From positions 28,352,072 through 28,416,071 of the forward strand of contig CM044879.1 of assembly GCA_024500155.1 (NCBI GenBank): 64,000 nucleotides of DNA, in the 5' to 3' direction. Source of the stretch: Chenopodium formosanum. Its lineage: Eukaryota; Streptophyta; Magnoliopsida; Caryophyllales; Amaranthaceae. Position 1 is the first letter of the stretch; the number at the start of each line of letters is the position of its first letter. A program made the translations under genes and the position numbers. Of this stretch, positions 33,435 to 44,618 are shown in pieces. Under the pieces are notes generated by a model. That model searched no databases and was not told where the DNA came from. It saw nothing but the letters and a program-made list of their open reading frames with translations.

Positions 33435-36400
33435 AGATTGTGGCATGGAATTGTAGGGGTCTCAATGATCCACACTCCCTTACAATTCCCTACCTAGTGT
33501 GGCTCTTTAGGTCTAAACAACCTATGTTTATGTTTTTATCGAAAACAAAAATGGATTATGTTAGTGCGGCTAGTAAGTTAGATCTTTTGCACCCTACTTC
33601 AAATTTTGGTTGGAACTCGGAAGGAAGTAGTGGAGGGCTTTTAGTTTTATGTTGGTCTAGTAATGTAGTTGAATGTTTGTACTCTTCCAAAAATTTCATC
33701 CTTTGTAAGATCAATGAATCTAATGGAAATTCGAAGTATGTACTCTTTCTTTATGGTGAGCCTCAAGTAGAAAATAGAAGAATAGTATGGGAACAACTTC
33801 AATGGTTTTTGGAGGAGTTCAAAGATGTGTTGATAATAGGGGACTTCAACCAAGTAGAAAGTGGGAATGATAAATTGGGAGGGTCTTCTAATATTAGGGG
33901 AATTGATGCTTTCCTTGATTGGAGATTTAGTAGCAATGCAACAGAGGTCCCGTTCTCAGGTCCAAGGTTTACTTGGAGCAACAAAAGGGAAGGGAATGAG
34001 CTTATCCTTGAAAGGCTTGATAGAGCCTACATAACGGAAGATTGGTTCCATCACTCCCCGGATGGGAAAATTGTTCATGAACCAATCATTTGCTCCGATC
34101 ATGCGGCCATCACCTACCACTCTCATATGGATCCTACTACTTCAAATCGGCCTTACCAAATTGAAAGTTGGTGTCTCAATTTTTCGGAAATTAGGGAGAT
34201 GGTTGAAACTACATGGAAGACCGGGTTTCATGGCTCGTATATGTTCCAACTCTCTAGGAAGCTAAGTATGGTAAGAACAAAACTCCAATATTGGTGCTTG
34301 GAAAATAAGAAAAGTTGGGGTATAAATTGGAGGAAAACAACAAAAGAACTACGAAGCACGGGGTTGAATGTTGGCTCGGTGCAAGAAGGTGATGGTTATA
34401 TTCAATTAATTAATCATCGTATTTCGGAGGACCAATTAAGTTTTGATTTTTGGAAGCAAAGAATGAAATCAAATTGGGTCAGGTATGGGGATTGTCCAAC
34501 AACTCTAATGTATAGAAGAGTGAAACAGTGACAATTGAACAATGAGATCTTAACCTTGAAGGATAATAATTGTAATTGGGTAGAAGGGCAAAAGGAGGTG
34601 GAGGAAGTGGTTTTATCGTCCATCAGGGATATCTACAATTCGGTTAAAACTGATAGACATGGGGAAGAAATTGATCTTTTACTGAGACAAATGGATATTC
34701 CCTCTATCTCATTGGAAGATAGGCAATGGCTTGACAAGCCCTTCACTGACCAAGAAATCAAGAAGGCTATGTTCAATATGCATAAGTCAAAATCACCAGG
34801 GCCGGATGGGTTCACAGCTGACTTCTTTCATATATACTGGAAGGAGGTAGGTCAACTGGTGACAGAGAGTGTGCACCAATTTTTGAGATCAGGTAACATG
34901 TTGAAGGAATGGAATCAATCTCTCCTGGTTCTAATTCCAAAGGTCAAAGTTCCGGAGGTGGCTAATCAATTCAGGCCGATCAGTTTATGCAACACAATTT
35001 ACAAATGTATTTCAAAGTGCCTTGTCAATAGGATCAAGGTAATCCTTCCGAAACTGATTTCCGAAAATCAACATGCTTTTATCCCAGGGAGATACATGGA
35101 GGACAATGTCCTGCTAAGTCATGAGCTTATGCACCTTATAAATTCGAGAAAGGGCTCTAACTACACTGCAGTTAAGGTTGATATGTCAAAGGCATACGAC
35201 AGGGTAGACTGGACTTTCCTCCTCAAGGTCTTACAGGCCTATGGTTTCTCTAGCCATTGGATCAGGATGGTATCACAATGTATCTCGACAGTAAGTTTCA
35301 AGGCAATTATCAATAGGAAAGCTTCAGGTCACTTCTCTCCTAATTGTGGGCTGAGGCAAGGGGATCCTTTATCACCATACCTGTTCATTTTTTGTATGGA
35401 TATCCTATCGAGAATGCTAACTCTAGCAGAGGATATAAATCAATTCAAGGGTTTAAAGGTTTCAAGAAGGTCCCCTTTGATCTCACATCTTTTCTTTGCG
35501 GATGATGCCATGCTTTTCTTTAAAGCAACAGAAGAGTCGTGCAGCTGCATCAGAGACATCCTTCACAGGTTTGGTAGTGCTTCGGGCCAACAATTGAATC
35601 TGCAAAAATCATTCGTCAAATTTTCACCAGGCTTTGATTTAAGCACCCGAGTGTCCCTAAAAAGGATTCTTTCTATGGATGAAACTGACAATATGGGGAT
35701 TCACCTGGGAGCACCAATTGACATTCAAGGGAAGAAAAGCTTAATTTTTCAATTTTTGGTAGACAAAGTGTCAGAGAAGGTGGTCTCTTGGGCAACCTTA
35801 AGCATATCTCAAGATGCCAAGCTAATTCTGATTAATACAGTCCTGGTAAGTATTTCCGCCCATGTCATGAAATGCCTAAAACTGCCGCAAGGAATCGCAA
35901 ACAAAATTAATTCGCTTATCGCAAGGTTTTGGTGGACAAATAAAGGAAATAAGGGTATGCATTGGGTGAATAGAGCAACAATTCAACTTCCTAAGAGTAT
36001 GGGAGGTTTGGGTATTAGAGGTACGTCAAACCTAAATAATGCCCTGTTATTCAAGCAAGCTACTCGGATGCATCTCAATCCACAACTTCTTCTCTCAAAA
36101 GTGCATAGAGGATTCCAACCTTGTGGGATTCGTAATTTATCGAAGCCTTATAAAAGGGTAGGGTGCCCCTCGATGGGAAGGGCAAGTTTGCAAAAAGTGA
36201 CTGACATCTTCAAGAGAGGGTTTGCTTGGAAAGTGGGAAATGGAGAAAGCATCAAGGCTATTGGGATGCCTTGGGTCAATGGAGAGGTACCTATTGCTAA
36301 TTCAAGTCAAACTTTGGGAAGGTCCTTAAGATGGAAGGTCAACGATTTTATAGATAAGGATTTGGTGGCTTGGAAGGTAGGAAAAGTCAGGGAGTGTTTC

Positions 36401-37540
36401 GACTGAAATAGTGCAAGAGCAATTCTAGCAATGGAGCTTCCATGCTCTATGGATGATGACTTCCTATATTGGAAATACCACCCGTCAGGTAAATTCACTG
36501 TCAAAACAGGCTACTATTTCCTTGTGAAAGAACAAGGAAATGAACTCCTTACCCCTTCTCTAGATGAGCAGAAGTTTATAAAACTTATCTGGAGGATGCA
36601 TATCCAACCCAAATGGAAAGTGTTTATATGGAAGCTTTTTCATGATGGTATTGCAGTAAAGGGTAATCTGGCTAGAAGAGGTATACAAGTAAAGGAGACT
36701 TGTGAGTTTTGTGGGGTGGAGGAAGAAGATAGCCAACATCTTTTTAGACTATGTTCTCTAGCAAAGGAGGTCTGGAAGGAAAGCTCCCTGGCTATTTGCT
36801 CTGATTCTACTGGATTTGACTCTTTGAGAAGATGGATCCAGCACTATATCTTGCTGTTTTATAGCGAGGATGGTAAGTATGGTACGCGTAGCATTAAATT
36901 TATTGCTACCTTGTGGGGCCTATGGAAGACGAGGAATGCTCGAAACTTCAATGGGGCCAATGGGGGAAGAAGACTTGCCTCGGAATTTATCAACTTGGCA
37001 ATGAGTGACCATGACAATTATGTCCAAAGGGATGAGACAAGTAATAACAATAGGGATCACAATGTAGAAGACCCCTACATTCCCCCGGGTTTCAATGCTG
37101 TGCAATTAGGAAAGGAGAGGAATGGTTATGACAGTATCATTGTGGGAGTGGATGGCTCGTGGGACAAAGGAACTACAAGGGCAGGGATCGGTTGGGCAGT
37201 CATGGGAAGTATCCAGGGTAATGGGGATAGTGAGGGAGGCAAGCATGGAGTTGCTACCTCGGCTTTACATTGTGAGGCCTGGGCTTGCCTCGAAGCAATG
37301 AAATGGGCTAGAGTGAAAGGCAAGCATGGAATTCTCATCTTATCAGATTCGATTGTGCTAATTAACAACCTTCAAGAAGAATCAGGTAAAGATGTTTTGA
37401 TAGCTTGCATGGTAAAGGAAATCAGGAAAGTGGGGGCCATGTTCCAAAGGTGCTCAATCCTAAAAGTCCAAAGGGACCAAGTGCAAAGGGCAGATGAAAT
37501 CGCTAGGAAATGTCGTCTCACCCTTTCAAGCTATGTTTAA
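33431..37540 (+). pseudogene. LINE ORF2: endonuclease, reverse transcriptase and RNase H, with two in-frame stops
   Basis: One phase runs from ATG 33431 to TAA 37538-37540, about 1,369 codons, interrupted by TGA at 34529-34531 and 36404-36406. The N-terminal AP-type endonuclease shows WNCRGLNDP, GDFNQV and SDHAAI. Its usual metal-binding Glu in FLSETK is Lys here (FLSKTK, residue 38). The RT has KSPGPDGF, VDMSKAYDRVDW, LRQGDPLSPYLF and FADD (about 35495). A zf-RVT region (KWKVFIWKLFHDG, CEFCGVEEEDSQHLF) follows, then RNase H with VDGSWD, HCEAWA, LSDS and RADEIAR. Both stops lie where Arg (CGA) would fit, so each can be explained by one C-to-T change. This copy should not be able to retrotranspose on its own. 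Confidence 0.9.
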
Positions 37541-37599
37541 GTTTTTGTGCTTTTTAATTTGCTATTGTCAAAAAAAAAAAAAAATAATATTTAATGTTG

Positions 37600-39141
37600 A
37601 ACCCTTTTTAAATCTACCTCAGTGTCAAAGACACCTTAAACGCGTAAAGCGCCACAAATCCTATCCCTTGGTGTTAAAAACACCTTAGTGCACAAAGGCA
37701 CCAATATACAATTTATTCCTCGTGTACATAAACACTTATATAGCTCCTTCCTCATGCTTAAAGCATCAATAAAAATTATATGAACCATAATATAATTCTT
37801 TTTCCATATTCCAAGCAAAATTAAACATGTAGTTTAATTAAACATGCATTCTAACATGCCATAAATAAAAGTGTAGTCCATATAATCATGCCAAAATATA
37901 ATTTTCCAATTCATAAACCATCACAAATAAATCATGCTTCACAATTCAATCACCAACATCGATAATCCACAATTCCAAACATAGACCTTAGCATGATACT
38001 ACTTGTAATTGATTTAAATCAAGCCTAGCATGATACTACATCACTAAAATATGCTAAGTACGTGAACATACCTCAAATAAGCTATTAAAATAGCCGAGTA
38101 CTCTACAACAATTCCCGAACCAAGTCTTCTACATAAAGGGACAATAATACTAAATTAATTACCCTTGTATACACAATTTCCAGCAACTTAAACTCACTTT
38201 AAATAACTTATAATAATCTGAAAATTATTTATATAATCCCCTCTTTAATGGGTAATTAAACACTATTATTAAAATCACAATTTTACTACTTTAAATAAAA
38301 TTCCAGCAACATTATTTGATTAAAACTCCCCTAAAAACTCATCAAAATCATATCTTTATACTTGGGTAATACTCAAAATTAATGGGTGTTCGAAACCCCC
38401 AAACCAATTTATAAAAGAATCCTAAAAATCAAGTCTTTAATAATTTTAAAACCCTAGCTTATAAATTTATGAAATATGAAAATAAAACCCAACTAATAAA
38501 CTGAAATTATACTTTTAAATCATTTTGATACTACTTAAATATAGTTTGAAATAATTAGAATCAAAACCTATAAACATATTATCAAAGCAATTAAAATAAA
38601 AAGAGAAGAGAGAGGGAGAAGAGGGAAAGCCACGGTGGTGGCCGGCTGGAGGTCGCCGGCGTGGCGGCAGTAGGCGGTGGGGGGCAGCAGCACTCCTCCA
38701 TGAATTCCCCCCTTGGCTTTCACGTAGAACATGAAGAAGAGGAAAAAAAAGAATAAGGGAAAAACTAATAAAAGAAAAGGAAAAGAAGATTAGAAAAAAA
38801 GAAAAAAAAAAGAAAAGGAAAAATAAAATAAGGAGGAAACTAACTTTTTGACTTATGTAAGGGAAAATTTTGGGGATAGATGGAGTATTTATAATGTGGG
38901 GTAGGTTAGAGTAAGTTTTGGGCCTCGTAAATTGTGGACTTGAATAATAAAATAGGTAGTCCAAAATACAAAAATAGAATGATTAGGTTTATTATGAAGG
39001 GTATATTTGGATTAAATGATTATTGACCCAAATATTAATTTGTTTTATTAATAATCCAATAATTAAAACGGTTTGACCCAAAATATAGTTTATAATTAAA
39101 TAAATAATATATAAAATACATTAAAAATACGGGGTATTACA
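37600..39141. other. Right part of the solo LTR, no gene
   Basis: AT-rich sequence with a GC-rich island at 38630-38730 (GGTGGTGGCCGGCTGGAGG) and A/G-rich runs, read on the minus strand as leader-like sequence below the TATAAATA box. The 149-residue frame at 38515-38964 on the minus strand is Phe/Ser low-complexity and not a credible gene. Confidence 0.5.
38886..38893 (-). promoter_or_regulatory. TATA box of the solo LTR
   Basis: TATAAATA on the minus strand, about 250 bp inside the right LTR end and followed by pyrimidine-rich leader-like sequence. The position fits a U3 promoter transcribing leftwards. Confidence 0.45.
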
Positions 39142-39380
39142 GTATCACCATTGAAGGTAAAAAACAACTCATTTTGTATTTCAAAATTTAAATTGGATCT
39201 CACCAATGGAGATGGTCTTATACACTCAAAAACAATAAAACAACTCCTTAGTGCGGATAGTAAAAAAGTGCACTAATTGCCAGAGTATAATAAAAAGTGT
39301 TTATTAAAGTAAAAAAGCATGTAAAAAGTCTACAAATAACAATGCATTAATGCCGAGATATCCATCTTTGATACCATTAA

Positions 39381-39851
39381 GTTTAGCCTCAAGTCTTAAG
39401 ACTTGGATGTGACATCATTTTTGGTGGTCCCCATTGAAAATGATGTCATCAAATTCTTGTTAAGACTCACTAAGACTTACACAAATTTATCACTTTAGCC
39501 CTAAGACTTAAATGTTTGACATATTGTATGTAGTAAAGTATAAAAAAAAAAGAAAAAAAGAAAAAAAAAAGGGGGGGGGGGATAATAAAAATCTTAAGCA
39601 AGTCTCAAACTTCAAGACTCAACTTAAGACTTGAGATGAGTCTTGAGATTGGGACCAACTTCAATTATATTTTTATTATCTTTTTTTTTCACACTTTTCT
39701 ACATATAATATGTCATATATTTGAGTTTTAGGGCTAAAGTGATAAATTTGGACAAGCCTTAGTGAGTCTTAACAAGAATTTGATGACATTATTTTCAATG
39801 GGGACCACCAAAAATGATGTCACAACCAAGTCTTAAGACTCGGGGCTAAAC
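39381..39851. mobile_element. Foldback MITE with arms of about 200 bp
   Basis: GTTTAGCCTCAAGTCTTAAG at the left and CTTAAGACTCGGGGCTAAAC at the right begin long inverted arms that share GGTGGTCCCCATTGAAAATG, ATTCTTGTTAAGACTCACTA and TTTATCACTTTAGCCCTAA. A loop with an A/G run (39540-39580) separates them. TTAA flanks both ends, so TA or TTAA may be the duplicated target. Transcripts would fold into a long hairpin. Confidence 0.7.
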
Positions 39852-40340
39852 TTAAACACCGCAAATCATGAAGCTGAATTAATTAAGAAAAGAAGAATCT
39901 TTATAAAGGTACGTTCCTCAATATATAGGTTGAACAAAATAATCCAAAAATTGAAAGCTCAATTTGGTATTTGATATGAAAAGTAGGTGTATAGGATAGC
40001 TTCTGCTGAACTATCGCCCAGCCCCCAGGGTGCGCACTCACTGCCGAGAAAGCAATTAAAGGAGGGCTCACTAGCCCGACAGAGCTAAACTCTCCACGAA
40101 GGAGATGGTACGCCTATAAATAGAGGGTAAAGTACAACGGAAAGGAGGTTAGACACTCAAGTCATTATACTTTCTACATCTTTCTAAGTACACTTTCTCT
40201 CTCAAAACACTCTCTAACTTAAGCTTCGGAGGGGGGTTCCTCGAGCCACCCCCGAGGGCAGTTTACGTAGGCTACCTTGTGTAGGTAGTTGACGGGACCC
40301 AATTCACCCAACAGATTCCTTGGATCCACACCTGGAACAG
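39852..40340 (+). mobile_element. LTR-like promoter fragment with TATA box
   Basis: CTATAAATAG at 40114-40123 is followed by CT-rich leader sequence and then a GC-richer block, TTCGGAGGGGGGTTCC...CCACCCCCGAGGGCAGTTT, near 40226-40266. This layout is like the R-U5 part of Tat/Retand-type plant LTRs, but no second LTR, primer site or coding region is present. The segment 39852-40017 also occurs inverted inside the LINE at 32412 onward. Borders are approximate. Confidence 0.35.
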
Positions 40341-40604
40341 TAGGCTACCTAATTTGATAACTATGATGATTCAGGTACTCGTTCCGATAATTTATTATTC
40401 GGTACAATTATTGATAATATGTTAAAAGTGATGAGTATTTGATAATAACCCAATAATTTTTAATTATTACTATGCACCTATGTATCCAATACCTAAACTC
40501 TTAAAATGTTTTGTAATCGCTTTAGTAATATTACTAGTGAACACTATTTTATTTTAACCAATAAGCTCGTTGCATGAAAGACAAAAAATTAAATCAGACA
40601 CTTA

Positions 40605-40745
40605 GGGCCTGTTTTCATTAATTGAAATGAGCTAAACTGAATATTTTATAAGAGAATAAAATTAGGAGCTTAACTGAACTGAATTGAACTGAACTTATTA
40701 GGCTGAACTAAACTAAACTGAAAATAATCGTATGAGAACAGGCCC
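40605..40745. mobile_element. Short MITE with GGGCCTGTTTTCA ends
   Basis: GGGCCTGTTTTCA at the left and TGAGAACAGGCCC at the right are inverted copies with one mismatch, enclosing 115 bp rich in AACTGAACT words. The flanks share TA. Confidence 0.6.
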
Positions 40746-41077
40746 TAAGTCCCTATTCACTTCAGCTTAAAAATATATATTACAATACAATAACATCAAA
40801 ACTAGTAACGCTAATTCAAAAAAGAAATATAATAAAAAACCAATAAACATAAATAATTTCAGTTCTAAAAATATAATATAAATTTAGCAATTATCAATAC
40901 AATTTCGTACTCCCTCCGTGTTTTTTTTAAGTGATACACTTTCCATTTCCGGCCGTGTTTTTTTAAGTGATACACTTCCTTTCTTGGCAAAAAAATACAT
41001 TAAAATATTATATCTCTCTCCTCTCATGGTCCCCACCCAAACCCACTACTACTTTTTTTATTATAGAGTTATATATA

Positions 41078-42834
41078 GTGCTGTCAAATTTCAAACCGAA
41101 ACCGTTTAACTGCTCGAAACCGACCGACCCAAATGAGAACCGAACCGATTAAAAACCGATTTTTTTGAAACCGAAAACTGACCCGAACCGTATTTTAGTA
41201 AACCCGAAACCGAATCGACCCGAATAGTGTTAAACCGTATAAGAACCGAACCCGTTAACAAATCGAACCAAATATAAACCGAACTGAAAGAAAACCGAAC
41301 CGAAAAAGAACTGAACCGTATCTAACCCGAAACCGGTTCCAACCTGAAACCGTTTAAATTGGCAAAAAACCGCTTACACCGAACCGTTAGCAAACTGCTA
41401 CCCGTTTGCACCGAACCATTTAAAAACCGAACTGTTTGTAAACCGAACTGGTTATAAACCAAACCGTTTATGAACCAAACCGCTTTAAATCGAACCGTTT
41501 ACAAACTTTTTTATATAATTAAATGGATTTTTTTTTTGACGGGAATATAATTAAATGGATTAAATATTAGAAATCTTAGAATATTTTTTTTAAAATAGCA
41601 AGGCAAATCATTCATTAAGGATAATCAGTGTAAGCGTAAAAATTATAAAAACGTTATATTAATAAAATGTATAAATAGAAAAATTTAAAAAGATCACTAA
41701 TGAGTCTATAACTTTGTACTAATACATACGAATAACGATGATACGAATATTTAACTATGAGATGGTTAGATGCCATGTGTTAATAATGTGTACATATGAT
41801 CGATTGAACTAATCAATATTACCTTGTTAATTAGTCATTAGTGTTTTCTTTCATTATACAAATCAAAGCACTTTGTAATATCTTCATAATTTCATGAAAA
41901 TATATAATGATAAACGAGTCATAATTATCAGTCTTGTTAACTAATCAAGTATCGAATTACCAAATTGCAAATTTCCATTTCACAAGAATTCATCAAATCA
42001 TGATTATGATACTATGCGTAGTATATAAATGATTAAATAAGAAGCATATAATAACCTAATTGTAAACACAATAATACATTAATACACTAACTCTTATAAT
42101 CTACTTCGTAATAAACTAGTAAGATCAGTATGACTAAACTTGAAACAGAACATAATATGTATTTATAAAATCAATGAGAATTTTTTTATAATATGATGCC
42201 TAAATAGTAAATATGAAATGATTCGCGACTTTATATAAAACTTGTGAACGCAAAAGGTTAGCAAGTACTATCAAATTTCAAACCAAAACCATTTAACTGG
42301 CCGAATCCAAACAACTCGATAAACAATTTATTTTTTGAAACCAAAAACCGACCCGAACCGTAATTTAGTAAACTTGAAATGGAACCGATATGAATAACGT
42401 TAAAGTGGTTAAACCATCGAAAAACCGAACCAGTTATAAACTGAACCGAAAAAGAACCGAACCAGTTAAAAACTGAACCGAAAAAGAACCTAACCAGTTA
42501 TAAACTGAACCAAAAAAGAACCGAACTGTTTCTAACCCGAAACCGTTTCCAACCCGAAACTGTTTGAACCGGGATAAAAACCGTTTACACCACACCGTTA
42601 ACAAACCGCAACCCGTCTGCACCGAACCGTTTACTACCCGGACTGTTTACAACCCGAACCGAATTACAACCGCTTTAAGAATAAACCGAAACCGAATCGA
42701 ACCGATAACTATTTAAACCGAACCAAAACCGACCCGTGAGACAATTAAACCGATTCCAAACCGACCCGATTGAATACCGAACCGATTTCAAACCGAACCG
42801 AAACCGAACTGTTAAACCGTTTTGACAGTGCTAC
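41078..42834. mobile_element. AACCG-rich, probably hAT-like non-autonomous element
   Basis: The left end AGTGCTGTCAAATTTCAAAC and right end TTTGACAGTGCTAC are imperfect inverted copies, flanked by TTATATAT and TTATATAC, a possible 8-bp duplication with one mismatch (8 bp is the hAT class). Large parts (41085-41510 and 42285-42830) are degenerate AACCGAACCG arrays. At 42266 a second internal start (AGTACTATCAAATTTCAAAC) resembles the left end, so two related copies may be joined. No coding frame. Confidence 0.5.
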
Positions 42835-42843
42835 TTATATACA

Positions 42844-44035
42844 ATTGAGAGTACTAATGTTTGGGGAAAGTTGCACAAAGAGTACTAAAGTTTGTTTTTG
42901 TGTGAAAAGAGTACTCAACCCACAATAGTAGGTAAGAGTACCGGTGACCATTGCCTATTCCCGGTTTCCCCCTTTTTTCAATTAAAAAATGAAAACTAAA
43001 AAAAAGAGCTAAGGTGTACATTGGGAAACGAAAAACATCATTACCTTTTTCCATCTTCAACACACTCACTCTTCCAAGCACCCAGAAATCACAAAAATGG
43101 TGGCAGCTTCAATTTCAACCCACTATTTTACTTGTTCTACAATTGCTTCTCAGAAAACTAAAACCTCCCCATTTCCATTACTCTCCCAAGGTATCTTTAA
43201 TTTCACCCAATTTAATTTCATTGCATTTTTTTTTAATTTTTAATGTAGTTTCTAATTATTACGATATATTTTAGGAAAATATTTGGGAGTGTATTTGATT
43301 TGTGAATACTTGATTGATTATCTAGGATATAGTTTGATTATCTAGGATATAGTTTGATTCTCTAGGATATTATTTCCCATATATATCTTCTTGCCCATGC
43401 TTTAGCTGGTGGTATTCGACTAGGCTTAGGAGAAGTCAGACATTGTATTATATATTTGCTGCTCATTGAATCAATAAACAAGACCAATGTTCTCAATTTC
43501 TACACTAATTCATTGATTAACAATTGTAGAAGCTCAAGTAAATCGATTGTTTCTGTACTATCCAATTACTCCAAGGATTATTCATCTAAATCTGGTAACT
43601 TGATTTCTTACTATCTAAAAATTTATCTTTTCATTCTGAATCTGAATTGTTTGAGGATAATTTTGATTTGTTATCGAAACTTATAATTAGACTTATTAGA
43701 TGTGAAATTTTTGTTATTTTTGTTAACTTTCCTGTAATTTTTAGAAATGCTTCTCCTGAATTTTTTTTTTTTGAATTGATGCAGGGTCTGTGAGTTGAAG
43801 AAGGCAATGGAGAACAATATAAATGGAAGTCAGTTTTTTTTGGAGTTGAACATTGAACCAATGCAAACATTAGTACCTTCTAATTTAATGTCAGAAATTT
43901 AATTTTCCTTTTTTTTTTTTGGCTTTGGTAACTTGTTGTAGTAGGTTGTTTTTGTGATGAGTACGTACTCTACCTGCAATTTCTCAAACTTGAGTACCTT
44001 TTGTGCAACTTTCTCCAAACTTCAGTACTCTCAAT
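42844..44035. mobile_element. Small inverted-repeat element carrying a gene fragment (Pack-type candidate)
   Basis: ATTGAGAGTACTAATGTTTG at the left and CAAACTTCAGTACTCTCAAT at the right begin inverted arms of about 50 bp that also share GAAAGTTGCACAAA and GTACT-AAGTTTG words. The interior (43020-43880) does not look like TE sequence: it contains an exon with a transit-peptide-like start, a canonical donor and further exon-like blocks. The long arms suggest a Mutator-like element, but the target duplication is unclear. Confidence 0.55.
43097..43190 (+). pseudogene. Captured first exon encoding a transit-peptide-like N terminus
   Basis: An ATG at 43097 opens 31 codons starting MVAASISTHYFTCSTIASQK and ending LLSQ, followed by a GTATCT donor at 43191. 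The peptide is rich in Ser and Thr with Lys and no acidic residues, typical of plastid transit peptides. Exon-like blocks follow (about 43530-43594, before GTAACT, and after GATGCAG at 43786), but no known domain appears. The source gene is unknown. I infer capture because the exon lies between the arms of a small transposon. Confidence 0.4.
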
Positions 44036-44275
44036 TTGTATTAACTCTTTTATTATATCTTTCCTCTCACATTCATTATTTTCAATAAACTATTAACCCC
44101 ACTATCTTTCTTTTATAATTTTTTAATACTCTACTACCACACTTACCTCTTATTTTATTTAAGTCAATTAAATTGCCTAAAACTATATGACGGTTAAAGT
44201 GTATCACTTAAAAAAAAACACGGAGGGAGGAAAAATAACTTCATTTCAATAAGTTAAGATGAACACGACTATTCC

Positions 44276-44307
<32 letters not shown>

Positions 44308-44394
44308 GTAAGGTGAACACGGCTTAAATTAAAAATGGAGCATTTGATGCCCAATGGCGTACGTAATAAGCATGGCATAAGCTTATAAAAAAAT

Positions 44395-44404
44395 TATATA
44401 AATA
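44395..44404 (+). promoter_or_regulatory. TATA box of the CoA carrier gene
   Basis: TATATAAATA lies 215 bp upstream of the start codon at 44619, in the short interval between the repeat cluster ending at 44229 and the gene. Confidence 0.45.
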
Positions 44405-44618
44405 AATAAATAAACAAAAAAAAAAAAAAAAAGCATGACATATGCCTAAAAAATTTCCTTACCTCCAATTTAAGATTTTTAAAATCAAATTTTATTCTTT
44501 AAAAATATTCACTTCTTCAAAAAGTCAGATTCTCTCTGACTTTCCCAAACATATAAAAATACAAACCAACCATTCAAGAAATCCAAAACCCAGAATTCCT
44601 AACTCTCTTTGCATTTCA

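Larger units (their letters stand above)
30565..37583 (+). mobile_element. Full-length L1-clade LINE with RNase H
   Basis: The 7-kb element is bounded by a perfect 16-bp target duplication, ATAATATTTAATGTTG, at 30549-30564 and 37584-37599, and ends in a poly(A) tail. It encodes an ORF1 gag-like protein (31221 onward) and an ORF2 with endonuclease, reverse transcriptase, a zinc-binding region and RNase H. The intact duplication shows a complete insertion with its own 5' end. It is now defective: ORF1 is split by a 388-bp insertion and ORF2 has two TGA codons. It inserted in a solo LTR and belongs to the same family as the LINE split by Athila at the left of the window. Confidence 0.93.
29470..39141 (-). 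mobile_element. Solo LTR (about 2.6 kb) interrupted by a LINE
   Basis: The left end TGTAACACCC and the right end GGGGTATTACA form the TG...CA-type short inverted ends common in long plant LTRs. Flanks GTATT (29465-29469) and GTATC (39142-39146) suggest a 5-bp target duplication with one mismatch. After removing the LINE (30565-37583) and one copy of its duplication, about 2,637 bp remain. No gag or pol is left, consistent with a solo LTR produced by unequal recombination. A TATAAATA box on the minus strand at 38886-38893, about 250 bp from the right end, suggests minus-strand transcription. A Ty3 chromovirus origin is a guess from the end sequence and size. Confidence 0.6.
40911..44229. mobile_element. 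Stowaway-like element split by two later insertions
   Basis: CTCCCTCCGTGTTTTTTTTA with AAGTGATACACTT at the left faces AAGTGTATCACTT with AAAAAAAAACACGGAGGGAG at the right. CTCCCTCCGT is the canonical Stowaway end. The left is preceded by TA, whereas the right flank is GA rather than TA. Between the two halves lie an AACCG-rich element (41078-42834) and an inverted-repeat element (42844-44035), so the original unit would have been only a few hundred bases. Confidence 0.55.

Noticed and set aside
38515..38964. 149-codon Phe/Ser-rich frame on the minus strand
   Set aside because: Low-complexity sequence in the solo LTR, no domain; it probably represents leader sequence below the LTR TATA box.
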